A stretch of DNA of 64,000 nucleotides from Nocardioides abyssi (GCF_030412915.1 NZ_JAUHJR010000007.1:1-64000); one strand, 5' to 3'. Shown: positions 16,321-24,104, numbered from the stretch's first letter. Program-made: numbers and translations. Notes: generated by a model not told the origin, from the letters alone.

Positions 16321-16395
16321 TCAGGCGTTGGGGCGCTTGCCGTGGTTCGCGCCCTTCTTCTTGCGAGCGCGGCGCTTGCGGCCGGTCTTGCCCAT
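16321..16395 (-). CDS. Ribosomal protein bL37 (24 aa)
   Basis: A 24-residue, extremely basic protein, MGKTGRKRRARKKKG followed by ANHGKRPNA. The ANHGKRPN tail is the hallmark of actinobacterial bL37, a small 50S protein seen in mycobacterial ribosome structures. AGGAGGACACC lies just upstream of the ATG (minus strand), a near-perfect Shine-Dalgarno sequence. Its size makes it easy to miss. Position next to sigR-rsrA suggests a link with ribosome state under stress, but no SigR promoter is visible in front of it. Confidence 0.85.
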   Translation of the reverse strand: MGKTGRKRRARKKKGANHGKRPNA

Positions 16396-16457
16396 GGTGT
16401 CCTCCTGGATCGATGTACGTCTCGCCCACGAGGGGCCGTCGGCCAGTCTCCCAGATG

Positions 16458-16862
16458 TCACGAACCTGGGGAAATCCGGCTCAGGAACCGATCGGCGTCG
16501 ACGACCACCCGCGTGACCTCGCCGGTGGCCACGACCTTGCCGGGCACGGGCCCCTCGGGGCCGACCTCGACGTGCCGGGCGGCGACGGTGAAGCGGTGCA
16601 GCCGCCCGTCGACGTACGCCGCCGTGGCGGTGACCTCCAGCGACTGACCCACCGGGCTGGCCGCCTGGTGGTCGAGCGAGACGCGCGTGCCGACCGAGGT
16701 CTCGCCGTCGCCGAGCGTGGGGTCGATCGCGGCGCAGGTCGCCGCCTCGCACCAGGCGAGCAGCCGGGGCGTGCCGAGCACGGGCAGCGAGCCGGAGCCG
16801 ACGGCGATCGCGGTGTCGTCGTCGCCGACGGTGAAGGGGAGCGTGGCGGTGGCGGCGGTCAT
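16458..16862 (-). CDS. Thioesterase-family hot-dog protein (FlK-like)
   Basis: 134 aa from ATG 16862. The sequence GTPRLLAWCEAATCAAIDPTL...SVGTRVSLDHQAASPVGQSLEVTA...VDGRLHRFTVAARHV carries the Glu, His and helix-turn pattern of the FlK-type (fluoroacetyl-CoA) thioesterase clade. Such proteins hydrolyse small acyl-CoAs; substrate unknown. Its ATG overlaps the stop of the upstream GNAT gene by 4 nt (ATGA), placing it third in the acetolactate-synthase-like operon. Confidence 0.75.
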   Translation of the reverse strand: MTAATATLPFTVGDDDTAIAVGSGSLPVLGTPRLLAWCEAATCAAIDPTLGDGETSVGTRVSLDHQAASPVGQSLEVTATAAYVDGRLHRFTVAARHVEVGPEGPVPGKVVATGEVTRVVVDADRFLSRISPGS

Positions 16863-17356
16863 GGGAGGTCCTTCCGGAAGGCGAGCAGCTGGACGTGCGG
16901 CTGGGGGGAGTGGTCGCGCTCGGGCATCCGGATGAAGCCGGCGCGGGTGTAGAGCCGGTGCGCCGCCGCCATCTGCGGCAGGCTGGAGAGGACCACCGCG
17001 TGCGCGCCCTCGCCGCGGAACCGCTCGACGACCAGGTCGAGCAGGGCCGCGCCGACCCCGCGCCCCTGGGCGGCCGGCGAGACCGCGAGCATCCGCAGCT
17101 CGCCCTCCCCGTCGTGGGCCACCTCGCGCCACGGCGACCCCGGCGGGCAGACCGTGACCGTCCCGAGCACCGTCGCCGGCCCGGCGACGCGCTTGTCGAC
17201 CGCCACCCACAGCTCGGCCTCGCGGTCGCGCCGGGCCGCGTCGCGCAGCCGCTCGACGTAGGGGTCGTCGGGCCCGAGCACGAAGTCGGCGTACGCCGCG
17301 ACGGTGACGTCGCCCGCTGGCCCGAGCTCGGCGGGCGTCGCTCGTCGCAGCAGCAT
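16859..17356 (-). CDS. GNAT-family N-acetyltransferase
   Basis: 165 aa from ATG 17356. The acetyl-CoA motif is ELRMLAVSPAAQGRGVGAALLDLVVERFRGEGAHAVVLSS (V/I-x-x-x-x-Q/R-x-x-G-x-G/A form), followed by AAHRLYTRAGFIRMPERD. The gene overlaps the upstream ilvG-like gene and the downstream thioesterase gene by 4 nt each, so all three are co-translated. The acceptor is unknown. Confidence 0.88.
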   Translation of the reverse strand: MLLRRATPAELGPAGDVTVAAYADFVLGPDDPYVERLRDAARRDREAELWVAVDKRVAGPATVLGTVTVCPPGSPWREVAHDGEGELRMLAVSPAAQGRGVGAALLDLVVERFRGEGAHAVVLSSLPQMAAAHRLYTRAGFIRMPERDHSPQPHVQLLAFRKDLP

Positions 17357-19050
17357 CAGATCCCGAAGGTGGCGCGCGGGTAGGCCGCGTCGACGTCGGT
17401 GATCACGTTGACGAGGTAGGGAACGTTCGCGGCGAACGCCCGGTCGAGCGCCGGGCCGACCTGGCGCGGGTCGGTGACGGTCTCGCCGGCACCGCCGAGC
17501 GCCTTGACCACCTCGTCGTACGCCGTGCGGGGCGCGAGGTCGGCGGCGACGTCGTAGCCGTAGAGCATCTGCATCGGGCCCTTCTCCAGGCCCCAGGCGG
17601 AGTTGTTGCCCATCACCATGACGACCGGCAGGTCGTGCCGCACCAGGGTGTCGACGTCCATCAGCGAGAAGCCGGCCGCGCCGTCGCCGAGCAGCAGCAC
17701 GACCTGCGAGGAGGGGCGGGCGATCCGGGCGGCGATCGCGGCGCCCAGGCCGGCGCCGAGGCAGCCGTAGGGGCCGGGGTCGAGCCAGCCGCCGGGCCGC
17801 TTCGGCTCGACGAACTTGCCGGCGAAGCTGACGAAGTCGCCGCCGTCGCCGATGACGACCGCGTCGTCGGCCAGCCGGGGGACCAGCTCGCCGTAGATGC
17901 GGGCAGGGTGGATCGGGTCGGCCTCGGCGGTCAGCAGGGCGCGGTCGCGCTCGACGCCGGCGCGGACGGTGTCCTGCAGGGTCGAGACCCACGCCGACCA
18001 GTCGGGCTTGCGGGCCGCGCGCTCGAGCCCGGCGAGGATGCCGTCGAGGGCGCTGGTCAGGTCGCCGGCGACCGACGCCGCGAGGTGGGCGTGGGCCGAG
18101 AGCTGCCCGGCGGAGTCGGCGACGTGCACCACCTGGGCGTCACCGAAGACGCCGTAGGAGAGACGGAAGTCCAGCGGGGTGCCGACCACGACGACCAGGT
18201 CGGCCTCCTTGAGCGCCTGGCTGCGGGCCTTGGTGACCAGCAGCGGGTGCCCGCCGGGCACGACGCCGCGACCCATGCCGTTGGTCAGCGTCGGGACGCC
18301 CGCCGTCTCGACGAGGCGCAGCGCGGCCTCCTCGGCGCGGTCGGCCCACACGTCGGTGCCCAGCACCAGCACGGGGCGCGAGGAGCCGGCCAGCAGGGCG
18401 GCGACCCGGCCGACGGCCTCCGTGTCCGGTGCCGCGCCACGAGGGACCTCGGCCGCGGTCGGCGCCGGGACGGTCGCCTGGGCGAACAGCTCGTCCATCG
18501 GGACGTCGACGAAGACCGGCCCGCGGTGGGAGGAACCGGCGGAGCGGAACGCGTGGTCGAGGCCGGGCGCGACCTCGCCGGCGGTCATCAGCGTGCGGGC
18601 CTCCTTGGAGACCGACGCGACGATCGGCGGCTGGTCGAGCTCCTGGAGGCTGCCGCTGCCCCAGCGGTTCTGCGGGGCGCGGCCGCCGACGACGACCATG
18701 GGGGAGCCGGCGAACTGCGCCTGCGCGATCGCGCTGACGCCGTTGGTGACGCCCGGGCCGGCGGTGAGCACCGCCAGGCCCGGCACGCGGGTCAGCTTGC
18801 CGGTCGCCTCGGCCGCGAACGCCGCGGTCTGCTCGTGGCGCACGTCCAGCAGGCGCATCGGCACCTCGGCCTTGACCGCGCCGTCGTAGAGCGGGAAGAC
18901 GTGCGCGCCCGAGAGGGTGAACATCGTCTCCACGCCGTGGGCCTGCGCGACCGCCACGGCCAGCTCGCCGGCGTGGCCCCGCACGTGCCCCTCGGGGACG
19001 GGCGTGTCGGCGTCGAGGTCGGGCCAGATCTCTGCGTCAGCGTCGGTCAT
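17356..19050 (-). CDS. Thiamine-diphosphate enzyme, acetolactate-synthase-like (IlvG/Rv1820 type)
   Basis: 564 aa from ATG 19050. Three ThDP-enzyme domains: N-terminal pyrimidine domain with the catalytic Glu in RHEQTAAFAAEATGKLT, a central Rossmann-like domain (SSRPVLVLGTDVWADRAEEA), and a C-terminal PP domain with GDGAAGFSLMDVDTLVRHDL ... MGNN for ThDP-Mg binding. It resembles the solitary acetolactate synthase-like proteins of actinobacteria. No small regulatory subunit (ilvN) is nearby, so it may act on another 2-keto acid or acyl-CoA. TACCCT ends 6 nt upstream of the ATG (leaderless). Confidence 0.8.
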   Translation of the reverse strand: MTDADAEIWPDLDADTPVPEGHVRGHAGELAVAVAQAHGVETMFTLSGAHVFPLYDGAVKAEVPMRLLDVRHEQTAAFAAEATGKLTRVPGLAVLTAGPGVTNGVSAIAQAQFAGSPMVVVGGRAPQNRWGSGSLQELDQPPIVASVSKEARTLMTAGEVAPGLDHAFRSAGSSHRGPVFVDVPMDELFAQATVPAPTAAEVPRGAAPDTEAVGRVAALLAGSSRPVLVLGTDVWADRAEEAALRLVETAGVPTLTNGMGRGVVPGGHPLLVTKARSQALKEADLVVVVGTPLDFRLSYGVFGDAQVVHVADSAGQLSAHAHLAASVAGDLTSALDGILAGLERAARKPDWSAWVSTLQDTVRAGVERDRALLTAEADPIHPARIYGELVPRLADDAVVIGDGGDFVSFAGKFVEPKRPGGWLDPGPYGCLGAGLGAAIAARIARPSSQVVLLLGDGAAGFSLMDVDTLVRHDLPVVMVMGNNSAWGLEKGPMQMLYGYDVAADLAPRTAYDEVVKALGGAGETVTDPRQVGPALDRAFAANVPYLVNVITDVDAAYPRATFGI

Positions 19051-19056
19051 GCCCGC

Positions 19057-19062
19057 AGGGTA
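19057..19062 (-). promoter_or_regulatory. -10 element (TACCCT) for the ilvG-like operon, leaderless
   Basis: Minus-strand TACCCT is 6 nt from ATG 19050. It overlaps the short gap to the DUF2785 gene end. Confidence 0.5.
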
Positions 19063-19075
19063 TGTGCAACGTGGG

Positions 19076-19945
19076 TCACACCGAGGCGGAAGCGCCCGTG
19101 TGCCGCAGCCCCGGGTTGGTCTCGCGCAGCGCCTCGACGACCACCAGCAGCAGGTCGGCCCGGACGGCCGGCGGGTCGGGCGCCAGCGCGAGCTGCAGGT
19201 GCAGCGCCCGCAGGAACGCCTCCGCGTTGCCACCGGCCAGGTGCGGGTCGCGACCGTCGTACGACGCCCGCGCGGCCGCGCCGGCCGACAACCGTGCGAT
19301 CCACGGCTCCAGCACCTGCAGCGGCACCTCGTCGCGGCGCAGCACGATCATGGTGGCGCCGGCCAGCCGGTCGTGCTCGCCGTTGACGAAGAGGTGGTCC
19401 ACCGGCGCCAGCACGCGGTCGGCGACCACGTCGAGCACGACGGTCAGCTCGGGGGTGCCCAGGTGCCGCGAGCGCGCCAGCGAGCCCAGGGCGTCGGCGC
19501 CGTGCGCGACCGCGTGCGCCCACCCCAGCTCGGGCACGAAGCCGCGGACGTCCTGCTCGCGCAGCAGCCAGGTCGCGACCCGGTCGCCCCAGTCGAGCAC
19601 CGTGCCGGCCGGCACCAGCGAGCGCAGGTGGTCGCGCTCCAGGCACTCGCCGAGCACGCGGGCCGACCAGCTGCGCCGCAGCACGCTGTCGGTGCCGACC
19701 TCGCCGAGCCCGGCGCGCAGCCCCGCGGCCATCCCGTCGCCCAGGCCGACCAGCAGGTCGTCGTACACCCCGCGCCCGATCCAGGTGACCAGCGCCGGCC
19801 AGGCGATGCCCTCCCGCACCTCGGGGTCCGGGTCGCCCAGCATCCGGGTCAGGTCGGCGGTCAGGTCCTCCAAGGGGCGGTCGTGGGGGACCGCCAGTCC
19901 CTGGGCGCGGACCTGCTTCCAGTACTGCCCCGACATGCCCCCCAT
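19076..19945 (-). CDS. DUF2785-domain protein
   Basis: 289 aa from ATG 19945; ATG 19936 (MSGQYW) is also possible. It is an all-helical protein with repeated acidic-hydrophobic helices, including WLLREQDVRGFVPELGWAHAVAHGADAL, the signature stretch of DUF2785 (GWAHAVAHGADAL). Such proteins are HEAT-like and of unknown function. The gene is the next minus-strand unit upstream of the ilvG-like gene (25-bp gap), but that gene has its own -10. It is divergent from pdtaS, with 69 bp between the starts. Confidence 0.75.
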   Translation of the reverse strand: MGGMSGQYWKQVRAQGLAVPHDRPLEDLTADLTRMLGDPDPEVREGIAWPALVTWIGRGVYDDLLVGLGDGMAAGLRAGLGEVGTDSVLRRSWSARVLGECLERDHLRSLVPAGTVLDWGDRVATWLLREQDVRGFVPELGWAHAVAHGADALGSLARSRHLGTPELTVVLDVVADRVLAPVDHLFVNGEHDRLAGATMIVLRRDEVPLQVLEPWIARLSAGAAARASYDGRDPHLAGGNAEAFLRALHLQLALAPDPPAVRADLLLVVVEALRETNPGLRHTGASASV

Positions 19946-20000
19946 CCTGCCAGCGAATCTCGCCCAGGCCGATCCGGCGGAGGTCTCGAGCGGGTCGCAG

Positions 20001-20006
20001 TAGGGT
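20001..20006 (+). promoter_or_regulatory. -10 element (TAGGGT) for pdtaS, leaderless
   Basis: TAGGGT ends 8 nt before GTG 20015. Confidence 0.5.
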
Positions 20007-20014
20007 CACGGAGC

Positions 20015-21538
20015 GTGCCGACCCTCGCCGACCTGGTACGCAGCCACACCGACCTCTCCGCGGAGGACGTCGCGTGGCTGCAGCTGCTGCAGGCGGACTG
20101 GCAGATCATCGCCGACCTGTCCTTCGCCGACCTGGTGCTGTGGCTGCCCGACCGCACCGGCGCCGGCTTCTGGGCGGGCGGGCAGATGCGCCCCACGACC
20201 GGCCCGACGGCGTACGTCGACGACGTCGTGGGCACCTTCGTCCCCGCCGGCCGGCGCCCCCTGCTGGACGCGGCGTACGCCGAGGGGCGGCTGGTCCGCG
20301 AGGGCGACCCGGAGTGGCGCGACGACGTGCCGGTCCGCGTGGAGACGATCCCCGTGCGGCGCGCCGGGCGCGTGATCGCGGTGGTCGCCCGCAACACCAA
20401 CCTGCTCGGCGTGCGCACCCCCAGCCAGCTGGAGCTGTCCTACCTGCAGACCGCGGCCGACCTGACCCAGATGATCGCGCACGGCCGGTTCCCCGCGACG
20501 GGCCAGCGCAGCGACCACGCGGACTCCCCGCGCGTCGGTGACGGCTTCCTCCGCGTCGACGCCGACGGCCGGGTCGTCTACGCCAGCCCCAACGCCCTGT
20601 CGGTCTACCGCCGCCTCGGCCTCTCCGGTGACCTGGCCGGCCTGTCGCTGGCCGACCTCACCCGCGAGCTGGTGCCGCCGCGCCGCCGCCCCGACGAGGA
20701 GACGCTCAGCGCCGTGCTCGGCGGCCGGGCGCACCGCGACACCGAGATCGGCACCGACACCGTCTCGCTCATCGTCCGATCGATCCCGCTGCGGCCCCAG
20801 GGCACCCGCATCGGCGCCCTGGTGCTGGTCCGCGACGTCACCGACCTGCGGCGCCGCGACCGCGAGCTGGTCACCAAGGACGCCACCATCCGCGAGATCC
20901 ACCACCGGGTGAAGAACAACCTGCAGACCGTCGCCGCGCTGCTGCGCCTCCAGGCGCGTCGGATCGACTCCGAGGCCGCCAAGCTCGCGCTCGAGGAGGC
21001 GGTGCGCCGGGTCGGCTCGATCGCCATCGTCCACGAGACGCTGAGCCAGGCGGGGGAGGAGAACGTCGACTTCGACGAGATCGCCGACCGGCTCTGCTCG
21101 ATGGTCGTCGAGGTCAGCGCGGTCGCTGGCCGGGTCCGCGTGCTGCGCGACGGCGATTTCGGCGCGCTGCCCTCGGAGTCGGCCACCGCGCTCGCGATGG
21201 TGCTGACCGAGGTGCTGCAGAACGCCGTCGAGCACGGCTACGAGGTCGACCGGGCCGCCGAGCCGGTCGTGCCCGAGGACCTCTCCCGGCTGGGCGAGGC
21301 CGACGGGGACGGCGGCACGATCCGGCTGACCGTGCGCCGCGGCGAGGGTCGGGTCCGAATCACCGTCGACGACGACGGACGCGGTCTCCCCGAGGGGTTC
21401 GACCTGGACGGGTCGACCAACCTGGGGCTCTCGATCGTGCGGACCCTGGTGGAGTCGGAGCTGGGCGGTCGGCTCGACCTCGGCGCGGTGCCGGGCGGAC
21501 CCGGGACGCGCGCCGCGGTCGACGTACCGCTCGTCTGA
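20015..21538 (+). CDS. pdtaS: Sensor histidine kinase PdtaS (GAF-PAS-HisKA_2)
   Basis: 507 aa from GTG 20015. An N-terminal GAF-like domain (about 1-155) is followed by a PAS domain (about 175-285), the HisKA_2 phosphoacceptor EIHHRVKNNLQTVAALLRLQ (HH at 296-297), and HATPase_c with DDDGRGLP and GLSIVRTLV near the C terminus. No membrane segment: it is a soluble kinase. In M. tuberculosis PdtaS phosphorylates the ANTAR regulator PdtaR, and sits next to whiB1 as here. No pdtaR gene is in this window, so the partner must be encoded elsewhere. Confidence 0.9.
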   Translation: MPTLADLVRSHTDLSAEDVAWLQLLQADWQIIADLSFADLVLWLPDRTGAGFWAGGQMRPTTGPTAYVDDVVGTFVPAGRRPLLDAAYAEGRLVREGDPEWRDDVPVRVETIPVRRAGRVIAVVARNTNLLGVRTPSQLELSYLQTAADLTQMIAHGRFPATGQRSDHADSPRVGDGFLRVDADGRVVYASPNALSVYRRLGLSGDLAGLSLADLTRELVPPRRRPDEETLSAVLGGRAHRDTEIGTDTVSLIVRSIPLRPQGTRIGALVLVRDVTDLRRRDRELVTKDATIREIHHRVKNNLQTVAALLRLQARRIDSEAAKLALEEAVRRVGSIAIVHETLSQAGEENVDFDEIADRLCSMVVEVSAVAGRVRVLRDGDFGALPSESATALAMVLTEVLQNAVEHGYEVDRAAEPVVPEDLSRLGEADGDGGTIRLTVRRGEGRVRITVDDDGRGLPEGFDLDGSTNLGLSIVRTLVESELGGRLDLGAVPGGPGTRAAVDVPLV

Positions 21539-21555
21539 GCCGTCCGGACCTCGAC

Positions 21556-21573
21556 CGGGGCCGACCGGCCCCG
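21556..21573. terminator. Hairpin between pdtaS and whiB1
   Basis: CGGGGCC (21556-21562) and GGCCCCG (21567-21573) with a 4-nt loop, between convergent stops. Confidence 0.5.
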
Positions 21574-21596
21574 ACGGCGGTCAGCGGGCGGGTGCG

Positions 21597-21848
21597 TCAG
21601 GCGGTGCGGACGCGTGCGCGGGCGTTGCGGCGCTTGAGCGCGCGGCGCTCGTCCTCGCTGAGGCCGCCCCAGACCCCGTGGTCCTGCCCGGCCTCCAGCG
21701 CCCACGCGAGACACTGCTCGCGCACCTCGCAGCGTCGACACACCTGCTTGGCCTCCTCGATCTGGAGGATGGCCGGACCGGTGTTGCCGATCGGGAAGAA
21801 CAGTTCCGGGTCCTCGTCGAGGCAGGCGGAACGGTGGCGCCAATCCAT
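21597..21848 (-). CDS. whiB1: WhiB1 iron-sulfur transcription factor
   Basis: 83 aa from ATG 21848. Cysteines C9, C37, C40 and C46 bind the [4Fe-4S] cluster; GVWGG (turn motif) and the basic tail SEDERRALKRRNARARVRTA bind DNA. The start MDWRH and the whole sequence match the essential WhiB1 class, whose cluster reacts with nitric oxide and which binds the primary sigma factor. The frame is open further upstream, but MDWRH is the conserved start. A CRP-type palindrome lies 85 bp upstream (21933-21946), as in M. tuberculosis, where whiB1 is under CRP control. Confidence 0.95.
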   Translation of the reverse strand: MDWRHRSACLDEDPELFFPIGNTGPAILQIEEAKQVCRRCEVREQCLAWALEAGQDHGVWGGLSEDERRALKRRNARARVRTA

Positions 21849-21932
21849 GGCTGGGGAATCCCTACTCTCTACAACGCACGTGCAGGCAAGGGGCAGCTCG
21901 AGCCTGCGGGCTCGTGTCGGGGGCACAGCGAA

Positions 21933-21946
21933 GTGAACGCATTCAC
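21933..21946 (-). promoter_or_regulatory. CRP-type site upstream of whiB1
   Basis: GTGA-ACGCAT-TCAC, a perfect GTGA-N6-TCAC palindrome, 85 bp upstream of the whiB1 start. CRP/GlxR-family regulators of actinobacteria bind TGTGA-N6-TCACA; known CRP control of M. tuberculosis whiB1 supports the assignment. Confidence 0.65.
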
Positions 21947-22069
21947 GAGCGACCTCCAGCGTGGCAATATTTGGAACGTTATACAAGCGTTTGGGATGGT
22001 CTGTTCCGTCACAGGAGTCCCACCCCGGTGCTGTCCTGTGTGCCGACCGGAGGCTCCGTGCGACCCGGC

Positions 22070-22075
22070 TAGGCT
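22070..22075 (+). promoter_or_regulatory. -10 element (TAGGCT), leaderless
   Basis: TAGGCT ends 6 nt before GTG 22082 of the small membrane-protein gene. Confidence 0.45.
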
Positions 22076-22081
22076 CGTCCG

Positions 22082-22540
22082 GTGCCCCCGACCGACCCCC
22101 TTCAGACCGGCGCCGGCCACGACCACGGGCCCACGTCGAGCGCGACGCCCGCCCCGTTGGCGGTCGCCGCCTCGCTGACCGCGGTCGAGGGCGTGGTGCT
22201 GGTGCTCCTGGCCGTCGCCGAGCTGGCCCACCTGACCCCCGGCCGGGTCACGATGAACGTCACCACCACCGGGTTCTTCCTGCTCTGCGGCGCCGCGCTG
22301 CTGCTGTGCGCGTGGGGGCTCAAGCGGCACGCGACGTGGTCGCGCAGCCCCGCCGTGCTCGCCCAGCTCTTCGGCCTGGGCGTCGCCTGGTCCTTCCGCG
22401 GCGGCAACCTGCCGCTGGTCGCGATCGGGCTCGCCGTCACCGCCGTGGTCGTGCTCGCCGGGATCTTCCACCCCGCCAGCACCGCCGTCCTCACCGACGA
22501 CCCGACCGGGGCTGGCCGTGGCGACCGGTCGGAGGACTAG
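22082..22540 (+). CDS. Small membrane protein of unknown function
   Basis: 152 aa from GTG 22082. A polar 25-residue N terminus is followed by four hydrophobic helices (LAVAASLTAVEGVVLVLLAVAEL, TTTGFFLLCGAALLLCAWGL, SPAVLAQLFGLGVAWSF, LVAIGLAVTAVVVLAGIF) and a polar tail. I do not recognise a named family. Its stop overlaps that of sigF on the other strand (shared CTAG, 22537-22540), so transcription of the two must interfere or end inside coding DNA. Confidence 0.7.
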   Translation: MPPTDPLQTGAGHDHGPTSSATPAPLAVAASLTAVEGVVLVLLAVAELAHLTPGRVTMNVTTTGFFLLCGAALLLCAWGLKRHATWSRSPAVLAQLFGLGVAWSFRGGNLPLVAIGLAVTAVVVLAGIFHPASTAVLTDDPTGAGRGDRSED

Positions 22541-23352
22541 TCCGCCTCCTCCAAGGAGGTCCGCAGCTGCACGAGCGTGCGGTTGAGCAGCCGCGAGACG
22601 TGCATCTGCGAGACGCCGATCTCCTCGGCGATCTGGGACTGCGTCATGTTCTTGAAGAAGCGCAGCAGCAGGATCTTCTTCTCCCGCGGGTCCAGCCGGT
22701 CCAGCAGCGGCTTGATCGACTCACGGATCTCGACGTGCTCCAGGCCGGCGTCGTCGACGCCGATCGCGTCGAGCATCGAGGCGGCACCGTCGTCGGAGTC
22801 GTCGCTGGCGTCCAGGGAGAGCGTGGAGTAGGCGTTGCTGGACTCGATGCCCTCGATGATCTCCTCGACCGTGCAGCCGATCGCCTCCGCCAGCTCGCGC
22901 GGGGTGGGGGAGCGGCCCAGCGACTGGGTCAGCTCGGCGGTGGCCGAGCCGATCTGCATCCGCAGCTCCTGGAGGCGCCGGGGCACGCGGATCGCCCAGC
23001 CCTTGTCGCGGAAGTAGCGCTTGATCTCGCCGATGATCGTCGGGGTCGCGTAGGTCGAGAACTCCACCCCGCGGTCGGTGTCGAACCGGTCGACGGACTT
23101 GATCAGCCCGATGGTGCCGACCTGCACCAGGTCCTCGAACGGCTCGCCGCGGTTGCGGAATCGCCGGGCGCAGTGCTCCACCAGCGGCAGGTGCAGGTGC
23201 ACCAGGTCGTCGCGGGCGCGCTCGCGCTGGTGCTGGGGCGCCTCGGGGTCGTGGAGGTCGCGGAACAGCTCGGCGCTGCGGGCGCGCGTCAGCTCCACCC
23301 CGGTCAACGGGGCGTCCAGCTCGGGCGGGTCCTGCGTGCGCGGGGCGTCCAT
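22537..23352 (-). CDS. sigF: SigF-type (SigB/F/G) stress sigma factor
   Basis: 271 aa from ATG 23352. Region 2 is LVEHCARRFRNRGEPFEDLVQVGTIGLIKSVDRFDTDRGVEFSTYATPTIIGEIKRYFRDKGWAIRVPRRLQE, region 3 LGRSPTPRELAEAIG, and region 4 LDPREKKILLLRFFKNMTQSQIAEEIGVSQMHVSRLL. Together they define the SigB/SigF family, controlled by an anti-sigma kinase and anti-anti-sigma proteins. The anti-sigma rsbW is immediately upstream (2-bp gap). It governs general stress and stationary-phase genes; no SigF-type GTTT-N-GGGTAT promoter is evident in front of the pair. Confidence 0.92.
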   Translation of the reverse strand: MDAPRTQDPPELDAPLTGVELTRARSAELFRDLHDPEAPQHQRERARDDLVHLHLPLVEHCARRFRNRGEPFEDLVQVGTIGLIKSVDRFDTDRGVEFSTYATPTIIGEIKRYFRDKGWAIRVPRRLQELRMQIGSATAELTQSLGRSPTPRELAEAIGCTVEEIIEGIESSNAYSTLSLDASDDSDDGAASMLDAIGVDDAGLEHVEIRESIKPLLDRLDPREKKILLLRFFKNMTQSQIAEEIGVSQMHVSRLLNRTLVQLRTSLEEAD

Positions 23353-23354
23353 CC

Positions 23355-23792
23355 TCAGCGCCCGGCCCCCAGCGCGGCCTCGAGGTCGTCCCCGAGGTCG
23401 AGCGCGCGCATCGTCATCGTCACGCCGAAGCGGCCCTCGCCGGACTGCACCGACGCGGCCGAGGCGAGGGTGGTGAGCACCTGCCAGGCGAAGCTGTCCT
23501 GGTCCGGCGCGGCGGGCGCCGCGGCGTCCACGCTGACCGAGACCGTGATCTGCCCGGGCATCAGCCAGAAGCGGCACAGCAGGTCCGAGGCCGGGTCGGC
23601 CTCCGGGAGCACCATCGCGCTGGCCTCGCCGACCGCGATCCGCAGGTCCTCGATGTCGTCGATGGTGAAGTCCAGGCGCGCGGCCAGACCGGCGGTGGTG
23701 GTCCGGAGCACCGAGACGTAGGCGCCGTCGGCCGGGACCCGCAGCTCGACGTCGGCGCGGTCCTGGCTGGGACCGCTGGCCGTGACAGACAT
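23355..23792 (-). CDS. rsbW: Anti-sigma factor RsbW/UsfX (HATPase_c)
   Basis: 145 aa from ATG 23792. A GHKL ATPase fold of the small anti-sigma type: VELRVPADGAYVSVLRTTTAGLAARLDFTIDDIEDLRIAVGEASAM (N box with E/A for N), and the C-terminal GRFGVTMTMRALD strand. Pairing with sigF fixes the role. GAAGGA is well placed before the ATG, and a TATGGT -10-like hexamer lies at 23828-23833 on the minus strand. The classical Asn of the N box (EAxxN) is replaced (GEASAM), so ATP binding may be weak. Confidence 0.85.
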   Translation of the reverse strand: MSVTASGPSQDRADVELRVPADGAYVSVLRTTTAGLAARLDFTIDDIEDLRIAVGEASAMVLPEADPASDLLCRFWLMPGQITVSVSVDAAAPAAPDQDSFAWQVLTTLASAASVQSGEGRFGVTMTMRALDLGDDLEAALGAGR

Positions 23793-23898
23793 GTGGTTCG
23801 TCCTTCGTTGCTGGGACCGTCGGAGTGACCATAGTGCTCGGGGCCGGTCCCCGGGTGGATCCCCGGGCGACCGGCCCCGTTCTCGGCCGTCCCCGGCT

Positions 23899-23934
23899 GG
23901 TTGAGGAAGACGCGCAAGCGCCTGTCTCGAAACC
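23899..23934. repeat. REP-like dispersed element (copy 1)
   Basis: Begins GGTTGAGG and ends TCTCGAAACC, with a GCGCAAGCGC core. A close copy is at 38079-38113. The ends are imperfect inverted repeats (GGTTGAG versus GGTTTCGAG). Intergenic, upstream of rsbW. Confidence 0.6.
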
Positions 23935-23948
23935 TTCCGGACCGGCCG

Positions 23949-24104
23949 TCGTGCCTCAGGCCTTCTTGTTACGACGACTTCGCAAGCTCAGTCGTCGATG
24001 AAGACCAAGAAGGCGTTCGTGCCTCAGGCCTTCTTGTTACGACGACTTCGCAAGCTCAGTCGTCGATGAAGACCAAGCTGGCCCTCGCAGGCTCAGGCCT
24101 TCTT
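23949..24104. repeat. Tandem 68-bp repeat derived from the sodN 3' end
   Basis: A 61-bp block at 23949-24009 recurs identically at 24017-24077 (68-bp period). CTCAGGCCTTCTT, which is the stop codon region of sodN at 24092-24104, is repeated inside both copies (23955-23967 and 24023-24035). Each copy also holds an 8-bp hairpin (23972-23979 with 23990-23997; 24040-24047 with 24058-24065). It probably acts as a double terminator for sodN; it occupies most of the 300-bp gap between rsbW and sodN. Confidence 0.8.
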
